DNA of 64,000 bases from Streptomyces sp. NBC_01304 (GTDB taxonomy: Bacteria; Actinomycetota; Actinomycetes; Streptomycetales; Streptomycetaceae): NCBI RefSeq assembly GCF_035975855.1, contig NZ_CP109055.1, positions 6,820,001 through 6,884,000 on the forward strand. The letters are read 5' to 3'. The notes beneath the pieces were generated by a model. The model saw only the letters and a program-made list of their open reading frames with translations. It was not told the DNA's origin and ran no database searches. The position numbers and the translations under genes were made by a program. Below are positions 15,673-24,078 of this stretch, in pieces. Every line of letters begins with the position of its first letter. The first letter of the stretch is position 1.

Positions 15673-16794
15673 GTGAGAGTCATCGTCGTAGGAGCCGGCG
15701 TGGTGGGAACCATGCACGCCTGGCATGCACTGGAACGCGGCCACGAGGTCGTACAGATCGAGCGCGAGGCGGAAGCGCGCGGGGCGAGCCTCCGCAACTT
15801 CGGCCAGATATGGGTCAGCGGCCGCGCGGGTGGCGAGGAACTCGACACCGCGCTCCGCGCCCGGGAGCTGTGGGAGCAGATAGGCACGCGAGTGCCGGGG
15901 CTCGGCTTCCGGGCCAACGGCTCGCTGACGCCAGTACGCAATGACCGCGAGCTTGCCGTCGCCGAGGCGGCACTCGCCCGCGAGGACGCGGCGGCGCGCG
16001 GCTACAAGCTGCTCACCGCGGGCGAGGCGCGCGAGGTCAACCCGGCGCTGCGGGGCGAGTTCGAGGCCGCGCTGTACTGCGAGCGGGATGCCGCGGTCGA
16101 GCCGCGTACCGCCCAACTCGCCCTGCGCGAGGAGCTGTTGAAGTCGCCCGACTACACCTTCCTGCCCGGCCGCGAGGTCCGTGAGGTCATCGGGGAGAAC
16201 TCGGTGCGCGACGACCACGGCGACGTCCACACGGGCGATGCGGTCGTGCTGTGCACCGGGGCCTGGCTCGGTGGGCTCGTCCGTGAGCTGGCGGGCGACC
16301 TGCCCGTGCGGCGCGTACGGCTGCAGATGATGCAGACCGATCCGCTGGGTGAGCCGCTCACCACCTCCGTCGCCGACGCGGACAGTTTCCGCTACTACCC
16401 GGCGTACAAGTCACCCGCGCTGGACGAGCTCAACTCCGCGCAGGCGCAGGCCCCGACGGCGGCCGCGTACAAGATGCAGCTGCTCATGGTGCAGCGCGCG
16501 GACGGCGGGCTGACCATCGGGGACACCCACGAGTACGAGCACCCCTTCGCCTTCGACACCCTCGAGGACCCCTACGACCACCTCACCGAGGTCGTCGAGT
16601 CGTTCCTCGGGCGGCCGCTGCCGAAGATCCGCCGGCGCTGGGCCGGGGTGTACGCGCAGTGCACCGACACCTCCCGCGTCGTCCACCGCCAGCAGGTCCG
16701 CGACGGCGTGTGGCTGGTCACCGGGCCCGGCGGACGCGGTATGACCTGCTCGCCCGCGATCGGCGAGACCACTGCCAACGAGCTGGGCTGGTGA
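15673..16794 (+). CDS. FAD-dependent oxidoreductase of phosphonate clusters (TIGR03364 type)
   Basis: The 373-residue flavoprotein opens with VIVVGAGVVGTMHAWHALERGHEV, a Rossmann FAD site, and has a glycine-oxidase/DAO-like fold ending GPGGRGMTCSPAIGE. The sequence SLRNFGQIWVSGR is typical of the TIGR03364 group, which co-occurs with phosphonatase genes. It probably oxidises an aminophosphonate such as 2-aminoethylphosphonate or its N-methyl form to phosphonoacetaldehyde. No PhnW transaminase is encoded nearby, so it may replace that step. The start is the GTG at 15673. Its stop overlaps the next start (GTGA at 16791). Confidence 0.82.
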   Translation: MRVIVVGAGVVGTMHAWHALERGHEVVQIEREAEARGASLRNFGQIWVSGRAGGEELDTALRARELWEQIGTRVPGLGFRANGSLTPVRNDRELAVAEAALAREDAAARGYKLLTAGEAREVNPALRGEFEAALYCERDAAVEPRTAQLALREELLKSPDYTFLPGREVREVIGENSVRDDHGDVHTGDAVVLCTGAWLGGLVRELAGDLPVRRVRLQMMQTDPLGEPLTTSVADADSFRYYPAYKSPALDELNSAQAQAPTAAAYKMQLLMVQRADGGLTIGDTHEYEHPFAFDTLEDPYDHLTEVVESFLGRPLPKIRRRWAGVYAQCTDTSRVVHRQQVRDGVWLVTGPGGRGMTCSPAIGETTANELGW

Positions 16795-17492
16795 GGGAAT
16801 TGAGCAACTTGAGCATCAAGCTGGTGGTTCTGGACATGGCCGGCACGACCGTCGCCGACGGTGGCCTCGTCGAGCAGGCCTTCTCGCGGGCCGCCGAGCA
16901 GCTGGGCGTCGAGCCCGGGTCCGAGGACCACGCGAAGAAGCTGCAGTACGTACGCGACACCATGGGCGAGTCGAAGATCACCGTGTTCCGGGCGCTGTTC
17001 GGGGACGAGGCGGCGGCCCAGAAGGCGAACGTGGCCTTCGAGGCGGCGTACGGGGAACTCGTCGACGGTGGGCGGATCGCCCCGATCGACGGGGCGCGCG
17101 AGGCCATCGAGGAGCTGCGGGCGGACGGCCGCAGGGTCGTGCTGACCACCGGGTTCGCGCGGGTCACGCAGGACGCCATCCTCGATGCGCTCGGCTGGCG
17201 GGACCTGGTGGAGCTCACCCTGTGCCCGGCCGACGCGGGCGGCCGGGGGCGGCCCTACCCCGACATGGTGCTCGCGGCGCTGCTGCGGACGCAGGCCGCT
17301 GACGACGTGCGGCAGATCGCGGTCGCGGGGGACACGGCGTACGACATGCGCAGTGGCGCGCGGTCCGGGGCCTCGGTCGTCGCGGGCGTGCTGACCGGAG
17401 CGCACGACGCGGCGGCGCTGCGTGCGGGCGGGGCCACCCATGTGCTCGGGTCGGTCGCCGAACTGCCCGGTGTTCTTGGGGGAGTTGGGTGA
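16791..17492 (+). CDS. Phosphonatase-like HAD hydrolase (TIGR03351 / PhnX-like)
   Basis: The 233-residue HAD enzyme is predicted to hydrolyse phosphonoacetaldehyde to acetaldehyde and phosphate. The nucleophile is Asp15 in VVLDMAGTTV. The cap segment MGESKI carries Lys62, in the position of the Schiff-base lysine of PhnX (MGLLKI-like). VLTTGFARVT and VAGDTAYDMRSG supply the later HAD motifs. The GTG at 16791 overlaps the oxidase stop; a TTG at 16800 is an alternative. Its own stop overlaps the ATG of the ABC ATPase. The conserved lysine favours true phosphonatase activity rather than a generic phosphatase. Confidence 0.85.
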   Translation: MRELSNLSIKLVVLDMAGTTVADGGLVEQAFSRAAEQLGVEPGSEDHAKKLQYVRDTMGESKITVFRALFGDEAAAQKANVAFEAAYGELVDGGRIAPIDGAREAIEELRADGRRVVLTTGFARVTQDAILDALGWRDLVELTLCPADAGGRGRPYPDMVLAALLRTQAADDVRQIAVAGDTAYDMRSGARSGASVVAGVLTGAHDAAALRAGGATHVLGSVAELPGVLGGVG

Positions 17493-18580
17493 TGGGCAGT
17501 TCGGTGATGGGCGGGAGCGGCGGGGCGGGCAGCGGGATCCGGTTCGACGGCGTGTCGGTCGCGTACGGCAAGAACGTCGTTCTTGACGCACTGGACCTGA
17601 CCGTCGAACCCGGTGAGGTCATGGCGCTCCTCGGGCCCTCCGGGTCGGGCAAGACCACGGCGCTGCGGGCGGTCGCCGGGTTCGTCCAGCCGGTCGCCGG
17701 GCGGGTGTTCATCGGGGAGCGGGACGTCACCGGGCTGCCGCCGTACAAGCGCGGCATCGGGATGGTCGTCCAGCAGTACGCGCTCTTTCCGCATCTGCGG
17801 GTCGAGGACAACGTCGCGTTCGGGATGAAGGCGCAGAAGGTCGCCAAGTCCGAGATACCGGGGCGGGTTGCCGAGGCCCTGGAGATGACGGGCATGGCGG
17901 CCTATGCCAAGCGGTTTCCGCGCGAGCTGTCCGGAGGGCAGCAGCAGCGGGTCGCGATTGCGCGGGCGCTGGCGATTCGGCCGGGGGTGTTGCTGCTCGA
18001 CGAGCCGCTTTCGGCGCTGGACGCTCAGCTTCGGTCGGGGATGCTGGCCGAACTCGCCCGGCTGCACCGGGAGTTGCCGGATGTGTCGATCCTGTACGTC
18101 ACCCATGACCAGGTCGAGGCTTTGACCTTGGCCGATCGGATCGCGGTGATGGACAAGGCGCGGTTGCAGGATTGCGGGACTCCGCAGGAGCTTTATCGCC
18201 GGCCTCGGACGGAGTTCACGGCTTCGTTCGTGGGCAATGCGAATCTTCTGCCGGTGCAAGTGGGCTCAGGGGTCGTGTTGTTCGGCGGGGCCGAGCTGAA
18301 GGTGTCCACCGAGGAGGTCGCCTCGGGGGCGACTGCGACCCTCTGTGTGCGGCCGCATCTGGTGGGGCTCGGGGATGGGCCCAATGCCCTGACCGGGACT
18401 GTGGCCGAGGTGCAGTGGAGGGGTTCCACACACCGGTTGTACGTCGAAGTGGACGGGCAGCGGGTGAAGGCGGACCTCCGGGAGCTTCGGGATCCGCCCG
18501 GCTTGGGCGATGAGGTCACCTTGCACTTCGCGCCGGAAGACGCGGTGCTGCTTTCCGCAGGGGTGGGCAAGCATGGCTAG
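17492..18580 (+). CDS. phnT: Phosphonate (2-AEP-type) ABC transporter ATP-binding protein
   Basis: This 362-residue ATPase has Walker A GPSGSGKTT, signature LSGGQQQRVAIA, Walker B LLLDEPLSALD and a switch histidine in YVTHDQVEA. A C-terminal TOBE-like domain (about 245-360) marks the spermidine/putrescine/iron-type importer class to which PhnT belongs. The ATG at 17492 overlaps the preceding stop and has GGGGGAG upstream. It energises uptake by the two permeases that follow. The gene symbol rests on operon context. Confidence 0.85.
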   Translation: MGSSVMGGSGGAGSGIRFDGVSVAYGKNVVLDALDLTVEPGEVMALLGPSGSGKTTALRAVAGFVQPVAGRVFIGERDVTGLPPYKRGIGMVVQQYALFPHLRVEDNVAFGMKAQKVAKSEIPGRVAEALEMTGMAAYAKRFPRELSGGQQQRVAIARALAIRPGVLLLDEPLSALDAQLRSGMLAELARLHRELPDVSILYVTHDQVEALTLADRIAVMDKARLQDCGTPQELYRRPRTEFTASFVGNANLLPVQVGSGVVLFGGAELKVSTEEVASGATATLCVRPHLVGLGDGPNALTGTVAEVQWRGSTHRLYVEVDGQRVKADLRELRDPPGLGDEVTLHFAPEDAVLLSAGVGKHG

Positions 18581-19445
18581 CGCCACACTCATCGGGGCAA
18601 CCAAGAAGGGGACGAAGTCGCCGGACAAGGTGCCGAGTTGGGTCTGGGCGTTGCCGCCCATAGCCGCGCTCGCCCTCGTCTTCCTCTACCCCCTCGCTCT
18701 GGTCGTCCAGCAGTCCTTCCAGCCCGACACCGGAGGGACTTCCCTTCAGCCGTACGCCGATGTCTTCGGATCCGTAGCGTTTCGGGAGGCTTTGTCCACC
18801 ACCGTGTGGCTGGCGGTCGGGGCGACCGTCGGGTGTCTGGTGCTCGGGTTCGTGCTGGCGCTGGTCATCGCGTTCGTGCCGTTTCCCGGCGGGAAGGCCG
18901 TCGCCAAGTTCATCGACGTGTTCCTGTCCTTCCCGTCCTTCCTCATCACGCTCGCACTGCTCTTCATCTACGGCAGTGTCGGCATGGCCAACGGGCTGTG
19001 GACGGACGTCACCGGGGCCGCCGACGGGCCGTTCCAGTTCCTGACCACGCCCTGGGGTGTGCTGCTCGCCGAGATCACGTACTTCACGCCGTTCGTGATG
19101 CGGCCCCTGCTCGCCGCCTTCTCGCAGCTGGACACCGCGCAGATCGAGGCCGCCTCCTCGCTGGGCGCCAGGGCGCCGCGGATCATCCGGCAGGTCATCC
19201 TGCCCGAGGCGCTGCCCGCGCTGATGGCCGGCGGGAGCCTCGTCCTCGTCATGTGCCTGAACGAGTTCGGGATCGTGCTCTTCACGGGGGCGAAAGGGGT
19301 GACGACCCTGCCGATGCTGGTCTACAGCGAGGCCATTCTCGAATCCAATTACCCGGCTGCCTGTGTCGTCGCCGTCGTCAACATCGGGATTTCCGTGGGC
19401 CTTTACGGCCTCTACAGGTTGGTGAGCCGTCGTGTTGGTGCATAG
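18573..19445 (+). CDS. phnU: ABC transporter permease (PhnU-like)
   Basis: The product has 290 residues from the ATG at 18573, overlapping the ATPase gene by eight bases. It has six membrane segments. The EAA-type cytoplasmic loop (EAASSLGARAPRIIRQVILPEALPAL) contacts the ATPase. The N-terminal segment after KVPSWVW and the periplasmic first loop are typical of the 2-AEP/spermidine-type permease pair. Confidence 0.83.
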   Translation: MASATLIGATKKGTKSPDKVPSWVWALPPIAALALVFLYPLALVVQQSFQPDTGGTSLQPYADVFGSVAFREALSTTVWLAVGATVGCLVLGFVLALVIAFVPFPGGKAVAKFIDVFLSFPSFLITLALLFIYGSVGMANGLWTDVTGAADGPFQFLTTPWGVLLAEITYFTPFVMRPLLAAFSQLDTAQIEAASSLGARAPRIIRQVILPEALPALMAGGSLVLVMCLNEFGIVLFTGAKGVTTLPMLVYSEAILESNYPAACVVAVVNIGISVGLYGLYRLVSRRVGA

Positions 19446-20229
19446 CAAGAAGGGCAAGTGGGCCACCTGGGTCGTCTTCTTCGTCCTCTTCCTTCCGCTC
19501 TTCGCGCTGCCGCTGTTCGTGATCGTCGCGGCTTCGTTCTCCACGCACTGGTCGAGTGCGTTTCCGTCCGGGTTCACCACCGAGAATTACGCCGCCGCCA
19601 CCCGCGGCGAGTCCCTGCAGGCCCTCACCACCAGCCTGGTCACCGCGCTCACCGCGAGCCTGCTCGCGCTGGCCGTCGGGAGCTGGGCCGCGCTCTCCGC
19701 GGCCGCGCTGAAGAAGCGGGGGAAGCGAGTCCTGGACGCGCTGTTCATGCTGCCGGTCGCCGTGCCCAGCGTCGTCGTCGGGCTCGCCGTCCTGGTGGCG
19801 TTCTCGAAGCCGCCGATGCTGCTCAACGGCACCAGCTCGATCGTCATCCTCGCGCACACCGTTCTTGTCACGGCGTTCGCCTATCAGTCGGTCTCCGCTG
19901 CCATCGTCAGGCTGGACCCGGCCTATGAGCAGGCCGCGGCGTCGCTGGGCGCGCGGCCCTCGTACGTCCTGTGGCGGGTGAAACTGCCGCTCCTGCTGCC
20001 GTCCCTGAACGCGGCAGCCGGGCTCTGCTTCGCCCTGTCCATGGGCGAGTTGAGCGCCACGATGATGCTCTACCCGCCGGACTGGATGCCGCTGCCGGTC
20101 CAGATCTTCACCGCCACCGACCGCGGCTATCTCTTCTCGGGCTCCGCCGTCGCGGTGGTCCTGATGGGCACGACGCTGCTCGTGCTGCTCGCGGTCTCCC
20201 GCATCCGCACCAAGGCTTCCTACCGCTGA
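19432..20229 (+). CDS. phnV: ABC transporter permease (PhnV-like)
   Basis: This 265-residue second permease starts at a GTG inside the end of the previous gene (14-base overlap). It has six membrane segments and an EAA loop EQAAASLGARPSYVLWRVKLPLLLP. The MGELSATMMLYPPDWMPLPVQIF region near the C terminus is typical of the second permease of this transporter class. Confidence 0.83.
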   Translation: MLVHSKKGKWATWVVFFVLFLPLFALPLFVIVAASFSTHWSSAFPSGFTTENYAAATRGESLQALTTSLVTALTASLLALAVGSWAALSAAALKKRGKRVLDALFMLPVAVPSVVVGLAVLVAFSKPPMLLNGTSSIVILAHTVLVTAFAYQSVSAAIVRLDPAYEQAAASLGARPSYVLWRVKLPLLLPSLNAAAGLCFALSMGELSATMMLYPPDWMPLPVQIFTATDRGYLFSGSAVAVVLMGTTLLVLLAVSRIRTKASYR

Positions 20230-20300
20230 CGCCTGCCGTCCTTCGCCGCTTCTCCTTCCACCCCCTCTTCCTGGCCCCTCTTCCTGGAGATACGAACCTC

Positions 20301-21356
20301 ATGCGTGTCAAAGCCATAGCCGCCACCGTCGGCAGCCTCGCCCTGGCAGCCCCGCTCCTCACTGCCTGCGGCGGCAACTCCGCCGCGTCCGACGAGAACG
20401 TCGTCACCGTCTACAGCGCCGACGGCCTCAAGGGCGAGAACGGCGACGGCTGGTACGACCAGGTCTTCAAGGACTTCGAGAACAAGACCGGCATCAAGGT
20501 CAAGTACGTCGAGGGCGGCTCGGGCGAGATGGTGCAGCGGGCGCTGCGCGAGAAGTCCAACACCCAGGCCGATGTCATGGTCACCCTGCCGCCGTTCATC
20601 CAACAGGCCGACGGAAAGGGCCTGTTGGACAAGTACAAGCCGGAAGGGTCGGACCAGGTCAACGGTGCCGACAAGGCGGCCGACGGCACCTGGACGGCCG
20701 TCGTCAACAACTACTTCTCCTTCATCTACAACAAGAAGGAGCTGAAGCAGCCCCCGGCCACCTGGCAGGAGCTCCTCGACGGCAAGTACAAGAACAAGCT
20801 GCAGTACTCCACCCCGGGCGTCGCGGGCGACGGCACCGCGGTCGTCATCAAGGCGATGCACGACTTCGGCGGCAAGGACGCCGCCATGGAGTACCTGGGC
20901 AAGCTGCAGGCCAACAACGTCGGCCCGTCCTCGTCCACGTCCAAGCTGGCGCCCAAGACCGACAAGGGCGAACTGCTCGTCGCGAACGGCGACGTACAGA
21001 TGAACTTCGCCCAGGCCAAGTCCATGCCGAACCTGGGCATCTGGTTCCCGAAGACGGCGGGCGGCAAGCCCACCACCTTCGCGCTGCCCTACGCGGCCGG
21101 CCTGGTCAAGAACGCCCCGCACTCCGCGAACGCCAAGAAGCTCCTTGACTTCATGCTCACCGAGAAGGCCCAGAAGCAGGTGAGCGAGATCGGCGGCGGC
21201 TTCGCCGCACGCTCCGACGTGAAGCCCGTCGACGCCAACTCCATCGCTCTCAAGAAGCTGTTGGACGGCGTCGAGGTCTTCGAGCCCGACTGGGCGGACA
21301 TCGACAAGAACCTTTCCTCTTACGTCGACGCCTGGAAATCTGCCACCGGAAGTTGA
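20301..21356 (+). CDS. phnS: Substrate-binding lipoprotein of the phosphonate ABC transporter (PhnS-like)
   Basis: The 351-residue protein starts at the ATG at 20301, after CTGGAGA. A signal peptide with lipobox LTAC makes Cys23 the lipidated residue. The mature part is a type-2 periplasmic binding fold (VVTVYSADGLKGENGDGWYDQVFKDFE) of the iron/spermidine/2-AEP class. It captures the phosphonate outside the membrane. Unusually for an ABC operon, the binding protein is last. A 28-bp palindrome follows as terminator. Confidence 0.85.
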   Translation: MRVKAIAATVGSLALAAPLLTACGGNSAASDENVVTVYSADGLKGENGDGWYDQVFKDFENKTGIKVKYVEGGSGEMVQRALREKSNTQADVMVTLPPFIQQADGKGLLDKYKPEGSDQVNGADKAADGTWTAVVNNYFSFIYNKKELKQPPATWQELLDGKYKNKLQYSTPGVAGDGTAVVIKAMHDFGGKDAAMEYLGKLQANNVGPSSSTSKLAPKTDKGELLVANGDVQMNFAQAKSMPNLGIWFPKTAGGKPTTFALPYAAGLVKNAPHSANAKKLLDFMLTEKAQKQVSEIGGGFAARSDVKPVDANSIALKKLLDGVEVFEPDWADIDKNLSSYVDAWKSATGS

Positions 21357-21376
21357 TCGGTAACCGTACGTCCATG

Positions 21377-21404
21377 TGGGCCGCCGAGGATCCTCGGCGG
21401 CCCA
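21377..21404. terminator. Perfect 28-bp palindromic terminator after phnS
   Basis: Two 14-base arms (TGGGCCGCCGAGGA and its complement) meet at 21390/21391. It lies 21 bases after the phnS stop and just before the next gene's ribosome site, so it could also attenuate read-through into that gene. Confidence 0.85.
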
Positions 21405-21430
21405 TCCCGACCCCCACCATGGAGGAGTAC

Positions 21431-22981
21431 GTGCCCACTGTCCTGCCCAGACGCAGCCGCACCCGCGCAATCGCCATGAGCGCGACGGCAGTTGCCCTGC
21501 TCGCCGGCACGGTTCAGCTCAGCACCGGCGGCGCCACCGCCGCCACCCCCACCGCCGCAGCCGCGGCGACCACCGACAAGGTCCTCGTCATCGGCGTCGA
21601 CGGCGCCGTCCTCAGCCGGGTGAAGGCCGCCAATGCGCCGAACCTCAAGCGCCTGATGTCCGAAGGCCTCACCGCCGACTCGAAGCTGTACGCGAACCCC
21701 ATGGCGGCCACCTCCTCCGGCCCCGGCTGGTCCACGATCGCCACCGGCGTGTGGCCCGACAAGCACGGCGTGAAGGACAACTCCTTCACCGGCAAGCAGT
21801 TCGGCACCTACCCGGACTGGCTGACCCGCGTCGAGAACGCCAAGCCGTCGCTCACCACCTACGCGGCCGCCGACTGGGAGCCCATCGCCTCCACCGACCA
21901 GAACGGCCCGATCTACTCCCCGAAGGTCGACAAGCGCTACAGCCTCAAGGGCGACGCCAACGGCTACGGCGTGGAGGACCCGAAGATCGCCTCCGCGGCG
22001 GCCGGCGAACTCAAGAACACCAGCGCCGACGCCTCCTTCGTCTACTTCGGCGAGATAGACGTCGCGGGCCACAGCAGCGGCGCCGCGAGCCAGGCCTACC
22101 TGGACGCCATCGGACGCACCGACAAGCACATCGGCACCATCCTGAACGCGGTCACCTCGCGGCCCACGTACTCCCAGGAGAACTGGAAGATCCTGGTCAC
22201 CACCGACCACGGGCACACCGACTCCGGCGGTCACGGCGGCTCCACCACCCAGGAGCGCGGCACCTTCGTCATCGCCAAGGGCGCGGGGATCCCGGCGGGC
22301 TCGGTCCGCCACGACGTACGCCTCGTCGACGTGGCGGCGACCGCCCTCAAGCACGTGGGCGTGTCCACGTCCGGGCTGGACGGGGTGCCGCTCGACTCCC
22401 CGGACAACGACGACTTCGACACCGTACGGCCGAAGCTGCAGTCCCGTACGGACGAGACCGGCATCCCGGCGGACGTGAAGGGCTACACCCACACCCCGCC
22501 CGCCGGCTGGTCCGTCGACAACTCCAAGATGGGCACCGGCGGCGTCACCGAGTGGCGCGGCTGGGCCTTCGCCACGGACGAGTTCTGGACCCAGTCGCAG
22601 CGCGACCAGTGGCGCGAGCTGAACGTCCGCAGCCGTGACGTCTTCGCCGTCGCCGACTCCGACGAGTGGGCCGACAAGACCTTCACCGGCACGTACGACT
22701 CGACGCTCGTCAGCCCGAAGTGGCCGGTCACCGGCGGCACCACCCGCAGCCTCCGCTTCCAGAGCCACTACCACCACGAGGCGGGCCAGACGGCCCAGGT
22801 GCTCGTCTCGTACGACGGTGGCGCGTCGTCCGTCGTGAAGACGTTCAGCGCCGACGCCGTGGCGCAGTGGCAGAGCATTGCGCTGAACGTGCCGGCGGGG
22901 GCCACGAACGTGCAGGTCAAGTTCCGCTACAGCGGTGACAACAACTGGTACTGGGCGGTCGACAACGTCTGGATCGCCTGA
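21431..22981 (+). CDS. Secreted alkaline phosphatase-superfamily (nucleotide pyrophosphatase-like) enzyme
   Basis: The product has 516 residues from the GTG at 21431, which has GGAGGAG in front. An ATG at 21419 overlaps that ribosome site and is less likely. A signal peptide with PRRSRTRA precedes an alanine-rich exit (about 30-48). The phosphodiesterase core has metal residues in VIGVDGAV (Asp57) and a nucleophile region SSGPGWSTIATG (probably Ser96). Further sites are GEIDVAGH and TTDHGHTDSGGHGG. The last 130 residues form a beta-rich, jelly-roll-like domain. It probably releases phosphate from extracellular phosphoesters. Its relation to the phosphonate operon is positional; phosphonoacetate hydrolase belongs to the same superfamily, but no specific signature shows that activity. 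Confidence 0.8.
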   Translation: MPTVLPRRSRTRAIAMSATAVALLAGTVQLSTGGATAATPTAAAAATTDKVLVIGVDGAVLSRVKAANAPNLKRLMSEGLTADSKLYANPMAATSSGPGWSTIATGVWPDKHGVKDNSFTGKQFGTYPDWLTRVENAKPSLTTYAAADWEPIASTDQNGPIYSPKVDKRYSLKGDANGYGVEDPKIASAAAGELKNTSADASFVYFGEIDVAGHSSGAASQAYLDAIGRTDKHIGTILNAVTSRPTYSQENWKILVTTDHGHTDSGGHGGSTTQERGTFVIAKGAGIPAGSVRHDVRLVDVAATALKHVGVSTSGLDGVPLDSPDNDDFDTVRPKLQSRTDETGIPADVKGYTHTPPAGWSVDNSKMGTGGVTEWRGWAFATDEFWTQSQRDQWRELNVRSRDVFAVADSDEWADKTFTGTYDSTLVSPKWPVTGGTTRSLRFQSHYHHEAGQTAQVLVSYDGGASSVVKTFSADAVAQWQSIALNVPAGATNVQVKFRYSGDNNWYWAVDNVWIA

Positions 22982-23016
22982 CAGCCGCTGAGCACGTCCG
23001 CTGATCTCGCCTGCTG

Positions 23017-23047
23017 ACCGGGGCGGGCCCCGTGGGCCCGCCCCGGT
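23017..23047. terminator. Hairpin terminator (14-bp stem, 3-base loop)
   Basis: ACCGGGGCGGGCCC (23017-23030) pairs perfectly with 23034-23047 across CGT. It lies 35 bases after the secreted phosphodiesterase stop. Confidence 0.88.
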
Positions 23048-23102
23048 TAGGGTGAAGGCGTAGACCTTTGGCCACCGTTTGACGTGAGCGGAGAACAGTC
23101 CC

Positions 23103-23882
23103 GTGGCAGAGCGCAAGCCGATCGAATCCTGGCTCACCGACATGGACGGCGTCCTCATCCACGAGGGTGTGCCGATCCCCGGGGCGGATGCCTTCCTCAA
23201 GCGGCTGCGGGAGTCCGGGAAGCCCTTCCTGGTGCTGACCAACAACTCCATCTACACCGCGCGTGACCTGCACGCCAGGCTGCAGCGGATGGGGCTCGAC
23301 ATCCCCGTCGAGAACATCTGGACGTCGGCCCTCGCCACGGCGAAGTTCCTCGACGACCAGCGGCCGGGCGGCACGGCGTACGTGATCGGCGAGGCGGGTC
23401 TGACCACGGCGCTGCACGACATCGGGTACGTCCTGACGGACTCCGAGCCCGATTACGTGGTGCTGGGCGAGACCCGGACCTACTCCTTCGAGGCCATGAC
23501 CAAGGCGGTCCGGCTGATCAATGCCGGGTCGCGCTTCATCTGCACCAACCCGGACGAGACCGGGCCCTCGCTGCAGGGGCCGTTGCCGGCGACCGGGGCG
23601 GTTGCCGCGCTGATCACCAAGGCGACGGGTAAGGAGCCCTACTTCGCGGGCAAGCCCAATCCCTTGATGATGCGGACGGGCTTGAATGCGATCGGGGCGC
23701 ATTCCGAGACCAGCGCGATGATCGGGGATCGCATGGACACGGATGTCCTGGCCGGGCTGGAGGCGGGGATGCTGACGTATCTCGTGCTCACCGGGCTCAC
23801 GGCTGCGGGTGATGTGGACAAGTACCCGTTCCGGCCGTCGAAGATCGTGGATTCGATCGCGGATCTGGTGGACAGGATTTAG
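23103..23882 (+). CDS. HAD-IIA (NagD/phosphoglycolate phosphatase-like) hydrolase
   Basis: The product has 259 residues from the GTG at 23103. The catalytic Asp pair is Asp13/Asp15 in LTDMDGVLIHEG. The type IIA cap follows LVLTNNS, and GKPNPLMM supplies the lysine. MIGDRMDTDVLAG is motif IV. It is a cytosolic phosphatase acting on small phosphorylated sugars or nucleotides. The exact substrate is unclear. A repeat element with a stem-loop begins seven bases after the stop and probably terminates transcription. Confidence 0.88.
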   Translation: MAERKPIESWLTDMDGVLIHEGVPIPGADAFLKRLRESGKPFLVLTNNSIYTARDLHARLQRMGLDIPVENIWTSALATAKFLDDQRPGGTAYVIGEAGLTTALHDIGYVLTDSEPDYVVLGETRTYSFEAMTKAVRLINAGSRFICTNPDETGPSLQGPLPATGAVAALITKATGKEPYFAGKPNPLMMRTGLNAIGAHSETSAMIGDRMDTDVLAGLEAGMLTYLVLTGLTAAGDVDKYPFRPSKIVDSIADLVDRI

Positions 23883-23888
23883 CCCCCA

Positions 23889-24014
23889 CCCCGCCCCTTC
23901 CCGTAAGGCTGCCGCCAGCTTCAAAGACTGTCCTCAAACGCCGGACGGGCTGATGAAATCAGCCCGTCCGGCGTTTGAGGACACAGCTCCGCAGGATTTC
24001 GGGAAGGGGCGGGG
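23889..24014. repeat. Nested-palindrome intergenic repeat, copy A
   Basis: Outer arms CCCCGCCCCTTCCCG (23889-23903) and their exact complement (24000-24014) enclose an inner 26-bp perfect stem (23929-23954 with 23958-23983, loop GAA). The inner stem contains GCCCGTCCGGCGTTTGAGG. The same elements recur at 54060 and 58326. It reads through as a spurious peptide fused to the next gene if the start is misplaced. Confidence 0.92.
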
Positions 24015-24078
24015 AGAAAAAGCCCTGAACAGCCCACCCCCGGATGCGGCCGCAGCCAAAGCGCCGCAAGCTGCAACC

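Noticed and set aside
23809..24078. N-terminal extension of the anchored protein at 24079
   Set aside because: The extension encodes the nested-palindrome repeat (DCPQTPDGL and similar), and the ATG at 24079 opens a proper signal peptide.
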